Assembly (NCBI GenBank): GCA_007844125.1
Contig: CM017556.1
Coordinates: 85,778,864-85,842,863 of the forward strand
Length of the DNA stretch: 64,000 bases
Reading direction: 5' to 3'
Source of the DNA: Sinonovacula constricta
Taxonomy: Eukaryota; Mollusca; Bivalvia; Cardiida; Solecurtidae
Positions 11,101 to 26,100 of the stretch are shown one piece after another. The notes beneath the pieces were generated by a model. It did no database searches, was not told the origin of the DNA, and saw only the letters and a list, made by a program, of their open reading frames with translations. Positions within the stretch are counted from its first letter, which is position 1. The number at the start of each line of letters is the position of its first letter. A program made the position numbers and the translations under genes.

Positions 11101-14100
11101 GCCATTTTTTCACTTTTTTCAGTGTTAGAGTAATTTATTAAGACACATATTAGCAAAACGTGTCTGTAGATAGTATGCATCACTCTTCAGAGTGCGAGAT
11201 AGTGTAATGGAAAAATGGGCATAACTCTTCCAAGTTTAGTTTTAAAATTACCTCCTCTTTGAAATAAGTTTCAATTTTGATAGTGATCATGTATTCCAAG
11301 TTTGAAATTTATATCATTTGACAGTTTTGCAAGAAATGGACCCTGAGCGAAAATAGGGCAATCAATGCTCATTCCAATAAGGTCATGACAAATTCTCAAC
11401 AATTATTTCTTCAAAAAGTGCTTATCATGCCATTTTTTATTATTTTTAACAATTTGTGGTCTATTTTGCTTACTTGCATGCAATAACTTAACAAGAGCAA
11501 TAGTTATGGTGAAGCTAAGGTGACAAGTAAAGTTTTCTTTCAAATTAAAAAGAAACCACTACATGTTTTACTACCTCAGATGTTAAGTTAAGGTGTTCCA
11601 TTGCTGTATGTATGGTTGACTCTGGGCCCCTAGCAACAGTTGCCGTATCAATGCGGTCTCCAGGGATCTCGACCTTCTGCTCTATCTGTTCCATAGCTTC
11701 ATCATCTGCATCCGCACCTGCTTGTGAGTCCTTGTTGCTGGCTGTCTTGTTTTTCAACTGTGCTGGCTTAACCTCAGACACATCATGTGACTCCTATACA
11801 GCAACAATGTACTTATATTTGTGAATTTTATCTGAAATCTTCAACAAAGGCTAATATTTAAACAAAAGCTGTCTAATTTGATAAACAGTGTTACCCTTTG
11901 TTATTGTTATTTTGCAATAATTACAACTTGTTGCTAAATAGTACAACACAAATCTGTCATCCTTTCTTTTCTCTGGGGGATAACTTCATAGAATTTTACA
12001 GAAGAAAGGAAGCATTTACTTTACCAAGCTTTCTTAGCAGAGCCTAGCAGATGTCATTTTCTTTACTGCAATACTTTAATCTTGTAAATTTAAAGTTAAG
12101 AGTTAGATAAACATGTAGGTAGTGACAAAATGTACATTCAATTTGTTCACAAATTGTATTTTTATTGTTTCTGGAATGCAACAAACTGTTGACCCTCATT
12201 GTCAAGGATGAAATTTCAAAGTGTTGCCTTGGGCACTTCTTTTGTTTACATTGAAGAAACAACTGACTTGATAATACAGTCACAATATCCAAACAATCAG
12301 TCAACAAGCAAGGAACTACCTTTAAAAGCTAAGCATCATCAAGGGAAGATTTCCCTCATTTCCCTACCTAAATCCAGACAACAACCTGTTGCACAATCTG
12401 GTTATAGAATCTTGGCCCGAAATGTGAAGCTAGAACTTAACTCTGGGGATAACCTGTGGCATAGTGGGTTGAGTCACCAACATTTAAACACTCTTAATTC
12501 TCAGCTCTTTTCTGCATTGGTTTGACTCACAGTTAGGACAAACATCTTTTACATGAGTGGCTGTTTCAGCTTACCTATGGTGTGCAGAGTGAACCCATAA
12601 AAACATTTATTGCTTCCTCAACCAATAACAGATTGTCTGCAACAATGACCATAAATGTGACACTGTGATGTATTTTAAGAATGAACAGCTACCTGTTCAA
12701 CCTGGTCATCTGCTGCTAAATCCACATCTTCCTCATTTCCCTCCTCCTCCTCCTCTTCATTTGATGCTGTCAGTTGCTGTTGCTGCTGTTGCTCTGCAGT
12801 GGCGACATCTAGTGTCTGGGCATCATAATGACTGGTGGAGTCTTTCACATGTTCGTACATATCTGCCTGCTGCTGCTGCTGCTCCTGATTCTTCTGGTCC
12901 TACAAAATAAACACATCAAACAATCACAAAAGCTGTTGTTTATTATTTATTCATTGCTCTCATACAGTCTCCAGTCCTCATTAGAACTGTATACTCAATT
13001 TACTTAAACACAATAAAATGTCATAAATTGCACATATAAAAGGGCTTAATGTCTCATACATATACAGAGTTACAGGAAACACAGTTATTAATTGCTGAGG
13101 CAAAAATTGTGGAACAATGACATAATAATACCACTGGGGGGAACAATTGTCTCACATTTTCAACTACTATCGTGTGAATCATTTTGTTAAATTTTGGTTT
13201 GTCCAAAACCTGGAGTTTCTATTTATTTCTATCATTTGGAGTAAAATGTTTACTAAAGAAAGAAAATGCATTAGGGTTCGGTTGTCATTTAAGCTCCTCG
13301 ACAGATATTACAGAATTTGTTAGATTTCACTCATTGTGTGGAAATTTGCAAAACAGCATTTTTTTTTAAAATTAAAACATTAAATTTACCAAGTACTTGC
13401 AGAGTAGGATTTCATTTTCTTCTGTTACTCATAAAAATGTGACTAGATTTCAAAGTGAAATGACTACACATCCAATATTTGATGTAAATTCTGTTCACCT
13501 GCTGTTGTGATGCATCTGCCTTGTCGCTAGTTTTGAGTCTTTTGTACTGCTGGTCTGTGGATCCCATGGTACGATCAGCATCAGATTTTCCAGGTTCTCT
13601 CTCATGCTACAAATATTCATCAGCATTTTGTACTTGAAATGTGTGACATGAGAGCAAAATTTATAAATTTGTTAAGTCAAATGTTCAACCTAATTTCAAA
13701 CATAGGCCAGGACAGTTTGAGATGGATTGAAGTATGTGATAAGTCAAATTTTAGATGTTTTACAAATTTGACTGATCAGATACTTTGAAATTATTCAAGA
13801 TATTTAATAAAAAATCTGGTTACTTGTTCAATGAAACTTGTCTTTTTTCTCACACTGGTAAGTTTGACAAACCTTTTTCCTCTTGCCTTCTCTCTGTGCG
13901 TCTGCTGCCTTGGATGATCTTTGCCCCTGATGACCTTCTTCCTGACTCACACTTGCCTGACCAGTGCCTGTAGTCTGAAAAACCGTCAACCAGTCAATAT
14001 CAACGAACAAAGTATTAATTTAGGCTTAAGGATTAGGAATCAAATATTTTAAACTTTCAAAAGATTTCAAAATATAAAGAATATCTTGAAACAAAAACAA

Positions 14101-17100
14101 AAATGATCCTGTCATATTAAAAAAATTGTTTTGGATAAAATATTTTGTTTCATCTCGGCAAAAGAAAAGTGTAAATCAACATACTAATGTGTATTTATTT
14201 GTGCATTATTCACAACGGGTGCAACATTCACAGGGATCATGCTTGTTTTTAAGATATAAACATTATATTTTTTCTAGAAAGTAACAGAAGTTCATAGGTC
14301 AAAAATAAAACTTATCTCTTGCATATTACCTCCTGTTGGTTATTCTCAGTTGCCTCCCCTGCCTGATCCTGAGCAAGGTCACATTGCTCCGCCTCCTCTG
14401 TGTCATGTGACCTTGTGCCGTAATGCTCCACCCCTTCCTTGCTTTCATCTGCTTCAGTGTCTTGTTTGTCTTTGCTGTCCTCCTCCATTTTAACTTCATC
14501 CTATAATTTGAATAAAGACTCAAAAGTTTGTTTTTTGTTACATTACAATGTCACAATTATGGTCATATTGGCAACATTTAGCTAAGTGGAGGAAGACCTC
14601 ATTCTAATGTCTTGCTAGAACCACTGACACACCGCAGGTGGAAACCCTCCCTACATGATGGTTCTCACCCGACCAGGACTCGAACCCACAAAGTGAGGGG
14701 CTGAGGAGTTACAAGCGAGAGATTCTTAACTAATTGGCCATGATCGCCCCAGGTTTAAAAGTCAAACAGCATCAGTATGTTTAATCCATAATAGAAAAAG
14801 AAACGATGCCAAGCCATTAAACCAGATTTTCAACCATTTAACACAAATTATTAAGCAGAAACTGTTTTTCTATTTTCAGTAACAGTGACCTTGACCCAAC
14901 TAGCCCTACATCCAATCCCAAGCTAGGTATTCATGCAAACTTGCTATATCCAAAATTTCAGCAAGATTGGTTAATCCTAACTAAAGTTATTGACCGGAAA
15001 CTGTTTTTTTAATTTTAAATAACAGTGACCTTGACCTGACTGGCCTCAAATTTAATCCCAAGCTAGGTCTTTTTGCCAGCTTGCTTTATTAAAAGTTTCA
15101 GCAAGATTGCTTTATCTAAACAGAAGTTATTGACCAGAAACCCTCTGATTTGCACCACCTGCCCAACGCAAGACGTGCATGCCATACCCTTATCTTATAA
15201 CCAGGATTTTCATTGAAATCCTGGTTAAAAATATATTTAACTGTATGCATAAACTGGTATTTAGTACTTCTTTACTACAAGTTTTTGAACAGGCAATTTG
15301 TGAGATAATAACAACAGTATTTAATCATATTCAGATCATTCAGTATTATCAATAGACAAGAAAGTTCAGTCCTAAAAGAAAACATTGAAGAAAAAAAACA
15401 CACTGAAAAACATACAGGTAAGATGTCAAAGCCATTTCTGGTGTTGAATGACAATAAAAGATATATAAAAATTTAATATGTATATATTTTATGCCCTACT
15501 AGATCTCCTTGTATGACAGACAATAATCTCATTAATTTATGATCTAAAGCCCATTTCTGGCTAACGAGTTTACCATACTGTCTCCATAAAACAAGAACAA
15601 AAAGTAAACAAACACAAAAACATCATTTCAGCTTAACAAATAAAAAAACTTCGCCAGTGTCCCCCATTTAATTTGTTACCTTGTACTTAAAACTTATTCA
15701 TTGGTTTGATATGTGTAAAGAAGGAAATACCAAAATTTGCCTACCCACAACGGCAATTGAAATAATTTTACATGGGGTAAATATTTAAGCCAACATTCCC
15801 AGGCACCAACACATGGTTTGTATGAGCATTTTGGGGTGTATTTTAAACAACAGCTGAATAACCTCTCTTTTGTGGAGTTCTGTATAGCTCAGTAAAGCAG
15901 CACCTACAAATGCACCTACCAAAGAAGAGCAACACCAATAAATGCACCTACCTCAGGTGAGAAACCTGGCTCCTCTTTGCCTTCTTCCTCATGTCGTTCC
16001 TTGGAATCCTCTTCCTTTCCTTTCTCTTCTGTCTCAGCCTCTTTCTCTTCAGTATTTTTCTCTTCTGCATTCTCTTCTTCTTGTTGTTCCTTTGACTCCT
16101 TTTGTGAAAGTACCATAAGAGGAAAGTTATAATACTACCCTTTTTCCTTTGTTTTAATAATTGTTCTAAAATATCAATAAAATGTACCAATAATTTTTTC
16201 TGAAATGTTCCAACCTGTTTTTTTGCTTTTTATTTATGAGTTTTTAAACAAGACAAATTTTGTTTCAATTACAACAGGATTAAGAAAGTAAAAATACACA
16301 TACAAGATAACTGCTGTTAAATGCAAAACTTTTAGTTCACCTACCATATCTTCAGCCTTATCATCCTGTTGATCTGTTTGGTCATCTTTATCTTCTGGGA
16401 TTTCAGCAACGTCTGGGGGCTTCTTACTGTCCTCTTCTGGGTCTAAAACAGGATCATATCACAAATAGTTAAAAAAAGGTATTTATTTCAAAAGAAAAGA
16501 GATATCACAAGGCAGCATGCTAGACAATTTAATTGCTTGATAGTATGATGCCAACTTGATAGTAATTGAAAGTAATTTCTGAGTAGGCATGGTATTACAG
16601 CCTCCTGAAACATGTGTCACAAAATCTTGGTAAATCTGTTAAAAAAACAACATTGTTTACTTTAATTTTCTATAAACAAAACCACACAGACTGAATCCCA
16701 CCAATTAGGTTTAAAATTCTTTCTTGAAATCTTAAAAACAGTGGAAACCCACTGAAATAAAACTTGTTATCTACTTAAGAAGTTATTTGTATTGTTTATT
16801 GATTTTATCATCCAAACAACAGTATTTCAGTTATTTGGAGAGGGTTTTCACCACAAGCTGTTTAGTTGCTGCCTTCACTGTGAATAGCTTGTGAACATCT
16901 TGCATGATACCACAGTCTCATTATCCTGACACTGTGATGACCAGTTTTTGGCCACTATTCACCAACTATTCTTTAGTAAGAATTGCTCAAGTCATGGATT
17001 TCAATACACAACATCTTCATTATGTATTTAGCTATTTGTACTTTTGCATGCCACTTAAACTTTGCTACTTCGGGCTTAAAATCACACTGAAACTTCATAT

Positions 17101-20100
17101 CTAAGCTTAGTTTTGTTGGTATGAAGACTGTGACTTGGGCTTATGTTGGTTGGTAAATACAGACCTCAGAACTAACATTAAATTTGCTTGAGTTTAAGTA
17201 TGAGGCATATACCTCATCTTATTTCTTTAAAAGTTGTGGCCTGGATTTGAGCCCAAGGCCTCTTATACCCAGAGACAATTGTCTAAATACTTTGCTACCA
17301 GGTTGATTTAAAACCATTAAACCTTATTAATTAGTTCTAAATTAACTAGACAATCCTTTATACCTGTCCCCTCTGGCTGTCCCTCCTCCTCCCCTTCCTC
17401 CTGTCCCTTCTCATCATCTCCATCTAGGTTCAAATCATCTGGCAGATCCATGTCCTCAGGAGCTTTGTTCTCTTTGTCATCCTTCCCATGATACGGATCA
17501 ATCTGATCATCATCATAGTTTTCCTGCAAACATTCAAGTATTCATTTAAAAGTTCTCACCCATACATTCACATTATCAGTTTTCTCCTGCATATATTTAA
17601 ATAATCAAATAATAATAAAAAAATATAAAAACAGGTATTTTTTCAATTAATTTTAAATATTTTGAGCATCAGATGGATATATTGAGATATCAGATAAAAG
17701 ATAGGTTAATTACTTTTTTCACATATTACCAGTATCATAACACAATAATTGCATATCATGCTGACACAATTACCGTATTTTCTGGGTTATAATACTATTA
17801 TTTCTTATTTCAGGGCTGGACCATGCAGGAAATCCACCATTGTGACTTATCTAATAACAAAATAGTATTTTATCAGTCAGCCAGTCTTCGAAAATATTGA
17901 TCAATACTCTACAGTGAATTCTTATTAAGTTACCAAATAAAGTTACAATTTCAGATAAATACTTTTTTTTTTATACAGTGTTATATTACTACAAGTGATT
18001 CAGCAAATGTCACACAAAGTCGCTAAAGATCAATGAAAGGATATCAGAAAAATTAAATTAATGCTAAATACAGCAAAGTGAACAGAAATCCCATAAAAAT
18101 ATCTCACCGACAATAAATGTATTTGTTTATTCTTGTTCAACTAAGCAAACAGGGTTAAGGATTAATGGTTGTGTTACAAATACAGGTCACAGTGAATAAA
18201 TGTGCTAAAAAAATGCAATTTCTTTTAATGTCATATGGCTTCCTAACATGTAAGTTTAGTAAATATGGTGCGAAGAGTGTATGACCAAAATAAAAATCAT
18301 GACATAGCAAGGCCTACTTCAAGGAAGTTTCTAATCAGTAAAATATCATGTATTCATATTGGTGACATATAGCTAATACTGGTGGAAAAAGATCCAAGAA
18401 AACTGTCTAGATCGAACCGATACACCACTAGTCTGGTGGTAAGCTACCTACATAAAAGTGATCGGAAATGACACCCTTGAGATAACTGGCTAAAGAGGTA
18501 TAAGTCCACTCGGCCACTGGTGCCTGAAAAAAGGGTAGACATACCTGGTCCATTTTGTTGAGATTATTTTGCTTCTGCTTCTCTTCCTCCTCTCCCTCCT
18601 CATCTTTCTTGTCCCCGCCTCCTTCTCTTTTATCCTCATTGTCGTCCTTAGCGACTAGTTCCGGTTCAGTCTGCTTTCCATCTCCTGGACCAGACTCCTC
18701 CTTCTGATCCTGAGAAAATTAATCAATGTTGTTGTTTGGTTGTTTCCCAAAGATATTTTTCGGATAAAGATCTGCTCTTTTTGTTATTTAGATTGCAATA
18801 TTTTTTAAATTAAAAAATAATGCTCATTTCTATAGTCAGATAAAATAAAATCTCGTCCCATAAAGAGACACAGTAAAAATTGTAGTACATAATTTATATA
18901 ATAACGAATGAAAAAGCTAGGACATATTCAGTAAAAGTACATGACACCTAATGTCCCCCTTTTCTGCGTAAATGGCATTTAAACAAGCTGATATACAAAA
19001 CCAATATTATTCAAGATTTTCCTCTTTCCTAGACCAAAAATAAACTGAATTAGCTATGTCTGGGTTGCCTTATTTGCATTTAGTATCTAAGCTTAGAATT
19101 CTATAATGCAAACCAACTAACTTGCAGCCACTTGTCTACTTTGAGATTTTACTTAAACCCACAAATGCTTTCCCAAATGGAAGGTAAATGATAAAAATTC
19201 CAGGTTTTTATACACCTTTAAGCTGGACAGGTTGGGCTTTTAACATATTTCAGCAAAGTATTTAAAATACAATAATTAATGCTTAGTGGTTCAAATTTTA
19301 GCATAAGTAAAGTGTCAACTGAGAATAGTTTAACCTGATTGCTTTCATGTGCTAATCTTCCTACCTCCGACTCATTCTCTGGTTCTTCATCACTGCCCCA
19401 CATCTGTTCATCAAGCTTGTCTTCCCCTTCATCTTCAATATCTCCCATCTGTTTGTCAACCTCCTCCTCTTTATCATCATCACCCTCCTCATCCTCTTTC
19501 TCCTCCTGTCTATCAGCATCTTCCAGATCCTGCACTTTACCATCAAAATCCTCCGACATCTCAATAGCATTTTCCTCTGATTTAACATCCGGCTGCTTGG
19601 ATTCATCCTGTTTGTGGTCTTCAGGGCGTTTGGCCTCATCTAGCTGTAAGGCAATATGATTGGTATTATATCAATGTTTGTATTACTGTGATGTTTGTAT
19701 TATTGCAAAATTTGTATTACTGTGACGTTCCAAGGCTGTAACTGATGGCTTTTCTTTTTGTGCAGTATGTATCATGTTTTTTGTCACTTTTACATTTACC
19801 CTGTTTGCCCTTGTCTAGATGTAGTTCAGATTTGAATATCGGTGGTAATACTATTGTTTTATTGCAATGTAAGTATAATTGCAATATTTGTATTATTGCC
19901 ATGTTTATTTTTTTGTAATGTTTGTACTACCTAAGGCTGTATATGGTACTTTTTGCTTCAGTGCTTCAAGTCAACACAATCTCAATACCACATACAAGTT
20001 TTGGTGGAATGTTTACTTCTCAAAGCAATTTAAACAGCAATGACCCCAAGCAAAAGTCCTCTAGAAGTGGCAATTTGTTTAAAGGGTACATGGTAAAAGT

Positions 20101-23100
20101 ATACAGAAACCCCCTCCCTGTGCTTTTTTAAATAGTTAATCTACATGAGATGCTTGCATAAACCACTGACTTTGGAAAGACTATTGCACAAACCACTCAT
20201 GTTTAATAACTCTTTTATTAAAAATAAGCGATGTGGTTTATTGTACAACTGTTTAACATGTTTCTGTTATCAATATCACCTTCATGTAATAAACTCCAGT
20301 CACTTAAACTTGAAGACAGACTTTTTTGCACACAATTTATTACCTGGTCCTCATTTTCAATCTGGTCACTAACATTCTTCACGCCTTCCCCCTCTCCAAG
20401 ACCACCTTCCTCGATGTCACAGAACTCAGTGGCGCCCTCACCTGACAACTCATCAGAGAACTCGGGTGGAATGCAGAAACCCTGAAAAACAGAGCAATGA
20501 ATGCTTTTGTAGACACACAGTTTAAGTGATCCTATCATTATGTGCAAGAAAACAAAAATAAATGTCATCCATCTTATCAATGCGAATGTGTATACCAAGT
20601 TAATGTACAATCCATCTACAAATAAAATAATAGCCTTAAGAAGCAATTATAGATGATATGAGGCTTGCACAGCAGATTGCTATCATGATATTTATGTCGA
20701 GGAGACATGACCAAAAAAATTACAAAGATATGCACATTTACTACTTGTTTATATTACATGTTGTTTAGAGGCCTTTGCCATTTGTAGTACCTTAAAACTG
20801 TAAAAAGTCCCACCAATCATTACCCTAAATGTTAAATTTATCAAAGAAAACTGTTAGGAAATTTTTTTCACAAATAAGGGGCCACAGCCTAAGCCTCAGA
20901 AAAAATTGCATTAAAAATGTTTGCAATAAAAAGCTATATGAAAAGGCAATGAATTAAGGATGTTTTTTGACAAAATTAAGAGAATAACTCGTACCAATGA
21001 GAATTCAAAACACACACACCGATTTAGGGAACTTTTTCAAAGATTTGTGTATAAAAGCATAAAAAATGACTTTTTATTGCATGTCTGCATAACATTTACT
21101 AAATACCAGTTTGTATATAATCTGATAGTAAGCTCTTGTGTTAAATATATGTAATGATATTTCTGACAGAAATAGAAAAAAGTGTACTTTTTCTCTGTTG
21201 GAAATATGACCAAATAACAGCTATAAAATTGACAAATAATCCCTGGAATTCTACTTCATAAAATGTAAGTTGATTGATTTAACAATATTACCTTCATGGC
21301 CAGATCAGTGAAGAGTCGAAGAAGAACAGAGAGCAATTTTCCCACAGTCCTCTCTGTTGCTATGCAACCAACTGTATAGTGATGTAAAATGTCTAGATAC
21401 TGTGTCACTAGAGGGAGACACCGCTCCAGTTGCTGTAGAAACATTCTGACCATAGTCTGAGAGGGTTCATCAGCAATTCTGTTTACAAGGTTGCTGAGCA
21501 TTCTCAGGATCTGTCAGGATTAAAGAAAACACATATCTCTGTGAAAAAACATTGGGAAAGACATGATAAGAAGTCTTTTGCTGAAGTCCTCCTGTTTTTC
21601 TGTATCTGACTACATTTGTTAATGATCCAAACTAAGTTCTTTATAATCTTATTACAATTTAATACATACACATACAAGTAACAGTGCATTATTGGAAGAC
21701 TTGGCAAATAGTATAATTCTGATCAGACAGCACTAAGAGGAAGCTGGTTATTCTGGATCTATATTATTTCCTTCAACTTGACCAATTTGTGGTTAAGAGT
21801 TAACTTGTAAACTGTGCTTAATGAACTGGAATTAAATACATGAAAAATGTTATTACAATAGTGCAATGTCTTTTCAAACTTCAAGTCATATTACTTAAAT
21901 GTATAAATTATGCTGTTTAAAAATGCACAACTGCTGGTACTAGTATGCCAAATAAAGATAGTAAAATAAGGAATTTGAACTTTAAAAAGAACTTTAGAAA
22001 GTAGATATTTGCTTTATTTTACTGATTACCACTTATAAATGCAGAGGAAGATCTGTGCAAAAAAGATCTTGGAAAAATTGCCCACATACTGAATGTTACC
22101 TAAAGATTGCATAATATTAGAGCATTATTTTCTGACAGTGACTCAAACCTATGCAATGTGGAATTGAGGGGCCATAGGTCATGGACACAAACTGCTAATA
22201 GGTAAATAAGAAAAGGTCCTATCAAAATTTTTACAGATATTTAAATTTTATCTACCTGCAGACCAAGGTAGACAAGTTAAATGTAAATGTGACAAAAAAC
22301 ACAGAGACGAGACATAACACACAAAAAGAAAAACCATCAGTTACCGCCTTGGAACGCCTTGCTAAGCCATGTTGCCCACTGAAGTTAATATCATTAGCAT
22401 AAGATGTTGTTCACTTGAAGCATATATTACACTGCCATTAATTTCATACAAGCTATGAGCACCTGGCACGATACCATTCTCAATTCCACCCCTACGATTG
22501 TTTGGGCTACTACATGTTGCCATCTGTTTGTTTGTATATTTGGTTTATTGTCCCACCTAAAGTATTTCAGTTATCTGGAGACGGTGTCCACATAAAGCTG
22601 ATATAGTGCTGCCTTCACTGTGTATAGCATGCCATGAATACCTAGCATGATACCACACCCAGTCACATTATCCTGACACTGGGTCAACCAGTCGTGTACT
22701 ACCCTTATATTTGCTTCCGCGTTAGCAAGTGAGCTATTCCACTACCATTTTTAATGACTTTGGTATGTCGCTGCCCGGGATCGAACCCAGCACCTCCCAT
22801 ACCTGGAGCTTACGCTCTACTAATTGTTGGCATCCGTGTTTGAACCAGGAATATTGGTATCTGGAACCTATGTTTAATCTATTATGCTACCAGGATAGGA
22901 TAGTCTCAGTTCTGTTCATCTCAAATGGCAAGGATTGTCTTTTAATGTATCACTTTAGAACTTACCTTGTCTGAATTAACAATATCATGGTCCTTGCCAA
23001 GCTGATCTATCAGAAGTTTCACTAGGAGTCCATCAGGCAGATCCTCCTCTTCCTCCTCATCTACACTTTGACCATCTGGACCTAAGATGATAAAAAGTTA

Positions 23101-26100
23101 AGCTTCAGTTTTAAACCCATACACATTTTATATAACTAGGTTGTAATATTCATGGCAGAGTTAAGGAACGTTTTCGATAAATAGTAAGTGCTAGTTTGAA
23201 CCAAAAAAACACAAGCAAACAAGTGGTAGGAGAACACATAAAATTCATTAATAACATAAAATTCATTAATAATTAGAATTAGAATTAATAATTAAACAGG
23301 ATAGTAATACATAAACGTCTAAAATTATTTGTCTTTACACAAAAGGGTAAGGCCATAACTACTGATCAATTTTGGTCAGATCTGGCTCACTTCACCTGAA
23401 GCAGACATAGTGCTGCCTTTAGTGTGACTACAAGCAATGAATACCTTACATAATACCAGAAAAAATCATCCTGACACTTGGCAGACTAGTCAAGGATCTA
23501 CAAAAGGAAGCTATACGACAACCATTTCTTGTGACTGGTGTGCCTCAAGCCAAGGTTTGAACAGTGGCCTTTCCCAGCTGGAGCTGAACCATTATGATAC
23601 CAGGACCAATCAGGGAAATCACTTATGTTAAGAGTCCTAGCCGAAGCGAAAGTTTTAATGGCAGGAGTTCTTTAACATTACCTGCAGTGCACTATTGACT
23701 TTACCCAGACTATTATCTGGCAGAATACAACATGCTTCACTTTTTTCAGTGCTTTGAAGTATAGTAAAATAATAGGTAAATAGAAGGTAAGGGGATGGGA
23801 TTGGGATAAGCCGGCATTTTTGCTGATACTGTGCAGCGACATTTCTATCATTATAGCACAGGGGCACTTATGAGGTGCCCAGGGACTGAACCCGGCCGGT
23901 CCATTATACTGACGAGTCAGGCATAATGCTGTCCTCTTAGCACAGAGCATTAGGAGGGAAGCCACAACTACCAACTTTAAAGTCTTTGATTTGACCCGGC
24001 CGGGGTATGAACCCAGGACCTCCCCATCCGCAAGCTGACGCTCTACCACCTGAGCTATTGCAGCCTGTTAGAAGGGACAGAATTCTGCCAAAATAATTAT
24101 AGGGTTACCTGTTCTTTTCAAAGGTTTTCTGCCATTGATAGTGAACAAGTGTTTAATTAGAAACTAGATTGCTATAATGGTTTTTTATAGAGACATCTAA
24201 ATCAAAAGTTAAGCAGATGAGTGGGTCATGACAAAAGCTTCATTAAAATTTCTTGGAAAGGTGGAGGTAAAAATAGCTGGATCATGCCAAAATTATGAGC
24301 AGACTAATAAATGTATACCTGTTCCTCTCTGATTCTCTATGTCCCTAGCATGAGATTTGTACAGTTTCTGTACAACCAGCAAGACTTCAGACACAAGTTG
24401 TTCCAGGCAGTCAGAGAAGTCTGCTAGCCTATCCATGTCTATTCTGCTGCTCTTTGGTTTACTGATACTTGAGAACCAGTCACTAAAGTCATGTGATTTA
24501 TTACGAATCTCAACCACAAGGAATTGAAGGGTGTCAGTAAACATGTTAGTGCTTTCTTTATCTTCATCACTGAAGAGTAAGGTCACATGATCAAGATCAA
24601 AGGTCCATGAGGATAGCTTATCCAGAACAGTCTTCATATTCAGCACATGTGACCTGGAAAAAAAAGTTGAAAAACGACTGAAACAATTCTTAGACCTCAA
24701 GAATTGTTATTCCTAATCTAAAACCGATAATTATAACTATGACAGTCTTTCCCCTTAGGATTTAAAGACCAGCAGTGAAGTCAAATTGGCTTTTTATCAA
24801 GAATGGCATACATAAAGTAAACTACAACATACATAGTCTGAAAAAAGACGTGTTTTGCCAGCCATTTTTCTGTTAATTTCTATAAAAGAAATATATTTTA
24901 CAATGCAAAATGCTGATAAAGTTTTCTCAAATAACCAAGTATATCCAGCTTTGATAAAACCTTGCATTAAAGTTTGTTGAATGGATGAAACAGTGTATTT
25001 ATAAAAATTACAACACAAATCTTCTAATATTTATATTATTATTGCTTTAGCATATAAGTAATAATAATTGAAGAGTAAAAAGACCCCCATGTAAACAGAA
25101 AAAAGATAAATTTGGTGGGAAAAACAAATCCTCAATTTCAGATGGCCTATCATAACCTATGAAGTAAACTAAAATGTTAACATTTCATCAGAAAACATTG
25201 TAAAATAGTAAATCGGTCAGAAGAAAATTGCAAAACATACCACAAAAAAAGAGAAGTATCTGTTTTAGGTAGCATTCCCTGTGAAAGTTTCACCTGACAA
25301 ATCAATTCCTGCAATAGAACAAATATCATGGTCATAGTTAAATGATTTGTGACTCCAATTTAAAGACCATACTCAATCAATTTTTGAAAACAATTCAGTT
25401 TTACAATTATTTGAAAATTTTATAACCTTCAATCTGACAGAATTCAAAATATATAGCACATCAAAAGACTAAAGTTTTTTTTAAAAGTATATTCAATTAA
25501 AATTTCTACAATGAATACAACTTAAATTGTGTCTAGCTCCCTGTTCCTAAAATAATGGACATAGCATATGTTGTAATAATTTCTTAATTGTGACTTAATT
25601 GTGAAAATGAAATTAAAAATGTACTAATTGTAACCTTGACATGACCAGATTACCCCCCCCAAAAAATCCAAACTTTGTCTTCCTATTAAGTATGGTACAG
25701 TTAAAGTATCTTCCTTTTAAATTTGGTACTAATATCCCAATCCTGACTGAAGATATTTTTGCAAATGCCACATTCCTGCCCCCAAAACACAAAATAAATG
25801 CAAACCTGCACTTTAGATACTGTCTCAATGTGAAGTTCATCACCATGTTTTGACAGCGCCATCTGGTGGAGATGTGATACAGGAAGGGGTGATGGGTAGA
25901 GTAGAGCTACTTGACCCTGTTGTCGAGGGCAACACTTCAACAGAACCAGTACCTGATGGAGACCTTCAAGAGTCTGAACAATCAAATGTTGGCAGCTCAC
26001 CTGAAAAGGATATTTGAGCTTTGTTATATTGTTAACCTGATCAACCTGATACACATTAATACACAAAACAACAAAAACAAGAAAAAAAAATTACTGTAGG

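Noticed and set aside
12199..12525. 108-codon plus-strand ORF
   Set aside because: It lies in an MDN1 intron, has no domain-like features, and its 3' part overlaps a candidate SINE head.
19339..19659. 106- and 72-codon plus-strand Ser/Pro-rich ORFs
   Set aside because: They are the reverse complement of the Asp/Glu-rich exon 35; acidic codons read backward give Ser, Leu and Pro.
23678..24049. 123-codon minus-strand ORF
   Set aside because: It is the translation of a tRNA-derived SINE.
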